Shown in pieces: positions 12,773 to 12,903 of a stretch of DNA of 12,903 bases (its first letter is position 1; every line of letters starts with the position of its first letter). This DNA comes from Lysobacteraceae bacterium (GTDB lineage: Bacteria; Pseudomonadota; Gammaproteobacteria; Xanthomonadales; Wenzhouxiangellaceae). The notes below the pieces were generated by a model that was not told the DNA's origin, did not search any database, and worked only from the letters and a program-made list of their open reading frames with translations. The DNA lies in NCBI GenBank assembly GCA_020201235.1, contig JAIVHD010000097.1:1523-14425 (forward strand), written 5' to 3'. Position numbers and translations under genes: made by a program.

Positions 12773-12903
12773 GTGATTCTCGCCGTTTCCGCATTTTTTG
12801 CCGTGGTCGCCATCGACGAGCGCGCGTGGACCTTCGATCTTGTCTGGTCGGGCCAGACGGGTGCGCCGGTGCTCGACAGTGTCGGGCCAATCAGTGCGAA
12901 CGT
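12773..12903 (+). CDS. Possible exported or membrane protein, N-terminal part (runs off right edge)
   Basis: An open frame runs to the window end from GTG 12773: a hydrophobic start (MILAVSAFFAVVAI), then DERAWTFDLVWSGQTGAPVL and DSVGPISAN. The hydrophobic start resembles a signal peptide or first membrane helix without a basic head. GGGGAGGGG at 12753-12760 could be its ribosome-binding site, but the 12-base spacing is long, and the frame is open upstream to other weak starts (TTG at 12707). I do not recognise the family. Support is the frame, the hydrophobic start, the purine run and the promoter-like boxes upstream. Confidence 0.35.
   Translation, partial: MILAVSAFFAVVAIDERAWTFDLVWSGQTGAPVLDSVGPISAN

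Noticed and set aside
12480..12890. 136-codon minus-strand frame at the right end
   Set aside because: It runs across the end of the pump gene and the AT-rich control region, and its product shows no recognisable feature.

Overview
The window looks like chromosomal DNA of a GC-rich gammaproteobacterium. RelA has the gamma/beta-proteobacterial form (dead hydrolase half, EFDD synthetase signature), and the left edge holds what looks like the start of a PBP1B gene. A member of the Xanthomonadales or a relative would fit, but this is inference from protein character, not a database match. No tRNA, rRNA, CRISPR array, insertion sequence or phage gene is visible.

Layout, left to right. (1) Minus strand, 1-150: the first 50 codons of a probable PBP1B, running off the left edge, with a strong Shine-Dalgarno. 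(2) 151-626: an intergenic region with a 14-bp inverted repeat, one arm of which covers the PBP1B start. (3) 627-5548 plus: a very large multi-domain glycosyltransferase (GT2-like remnant, GT4, coiled coil with 28-residue repeats, GT2, GT4). It is split by a frame break near 3896 that removes the core of the internal GT2 domain, including its expected metal-binding motif. (4) 5585-7672 minus: an intact relA, convergent with the glycosyltransferase. (5) 7834-8187 plus: a small AhpD-like carboxymuconolactone decarboxylase family protein, divergent from relA. A 17-bp palindrome lies between the two. (6) 8446-12547 plus: an RND export operon, with an intact periplasmic adaptor followed by an inner-membrane pump gene read in three frames because of two more losses (near 10920 and 11890). 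(7) 12548-12903: an AT-richer stretch with a possible promoter, then the start of a possible exported or membrane protein cut by the right edge.

The genes do not form one pathway. They cover cell-envelope building (PBP1B, surface glycan synthesis), the stringent response (RelA), a thiol redox protein and drug or lipid export. The most notable feature is the coiled-coil multi-glycosyltransferase, whose near-identical 84-bp DNA repeats could let the coil change length.

Three independent internal losses, each changing frame and each inside a domain that otherwise reads well, affect only the two longest genes. They may be real gene decay or assembly/consensus errors, and this must be settled before calling either gene dead.
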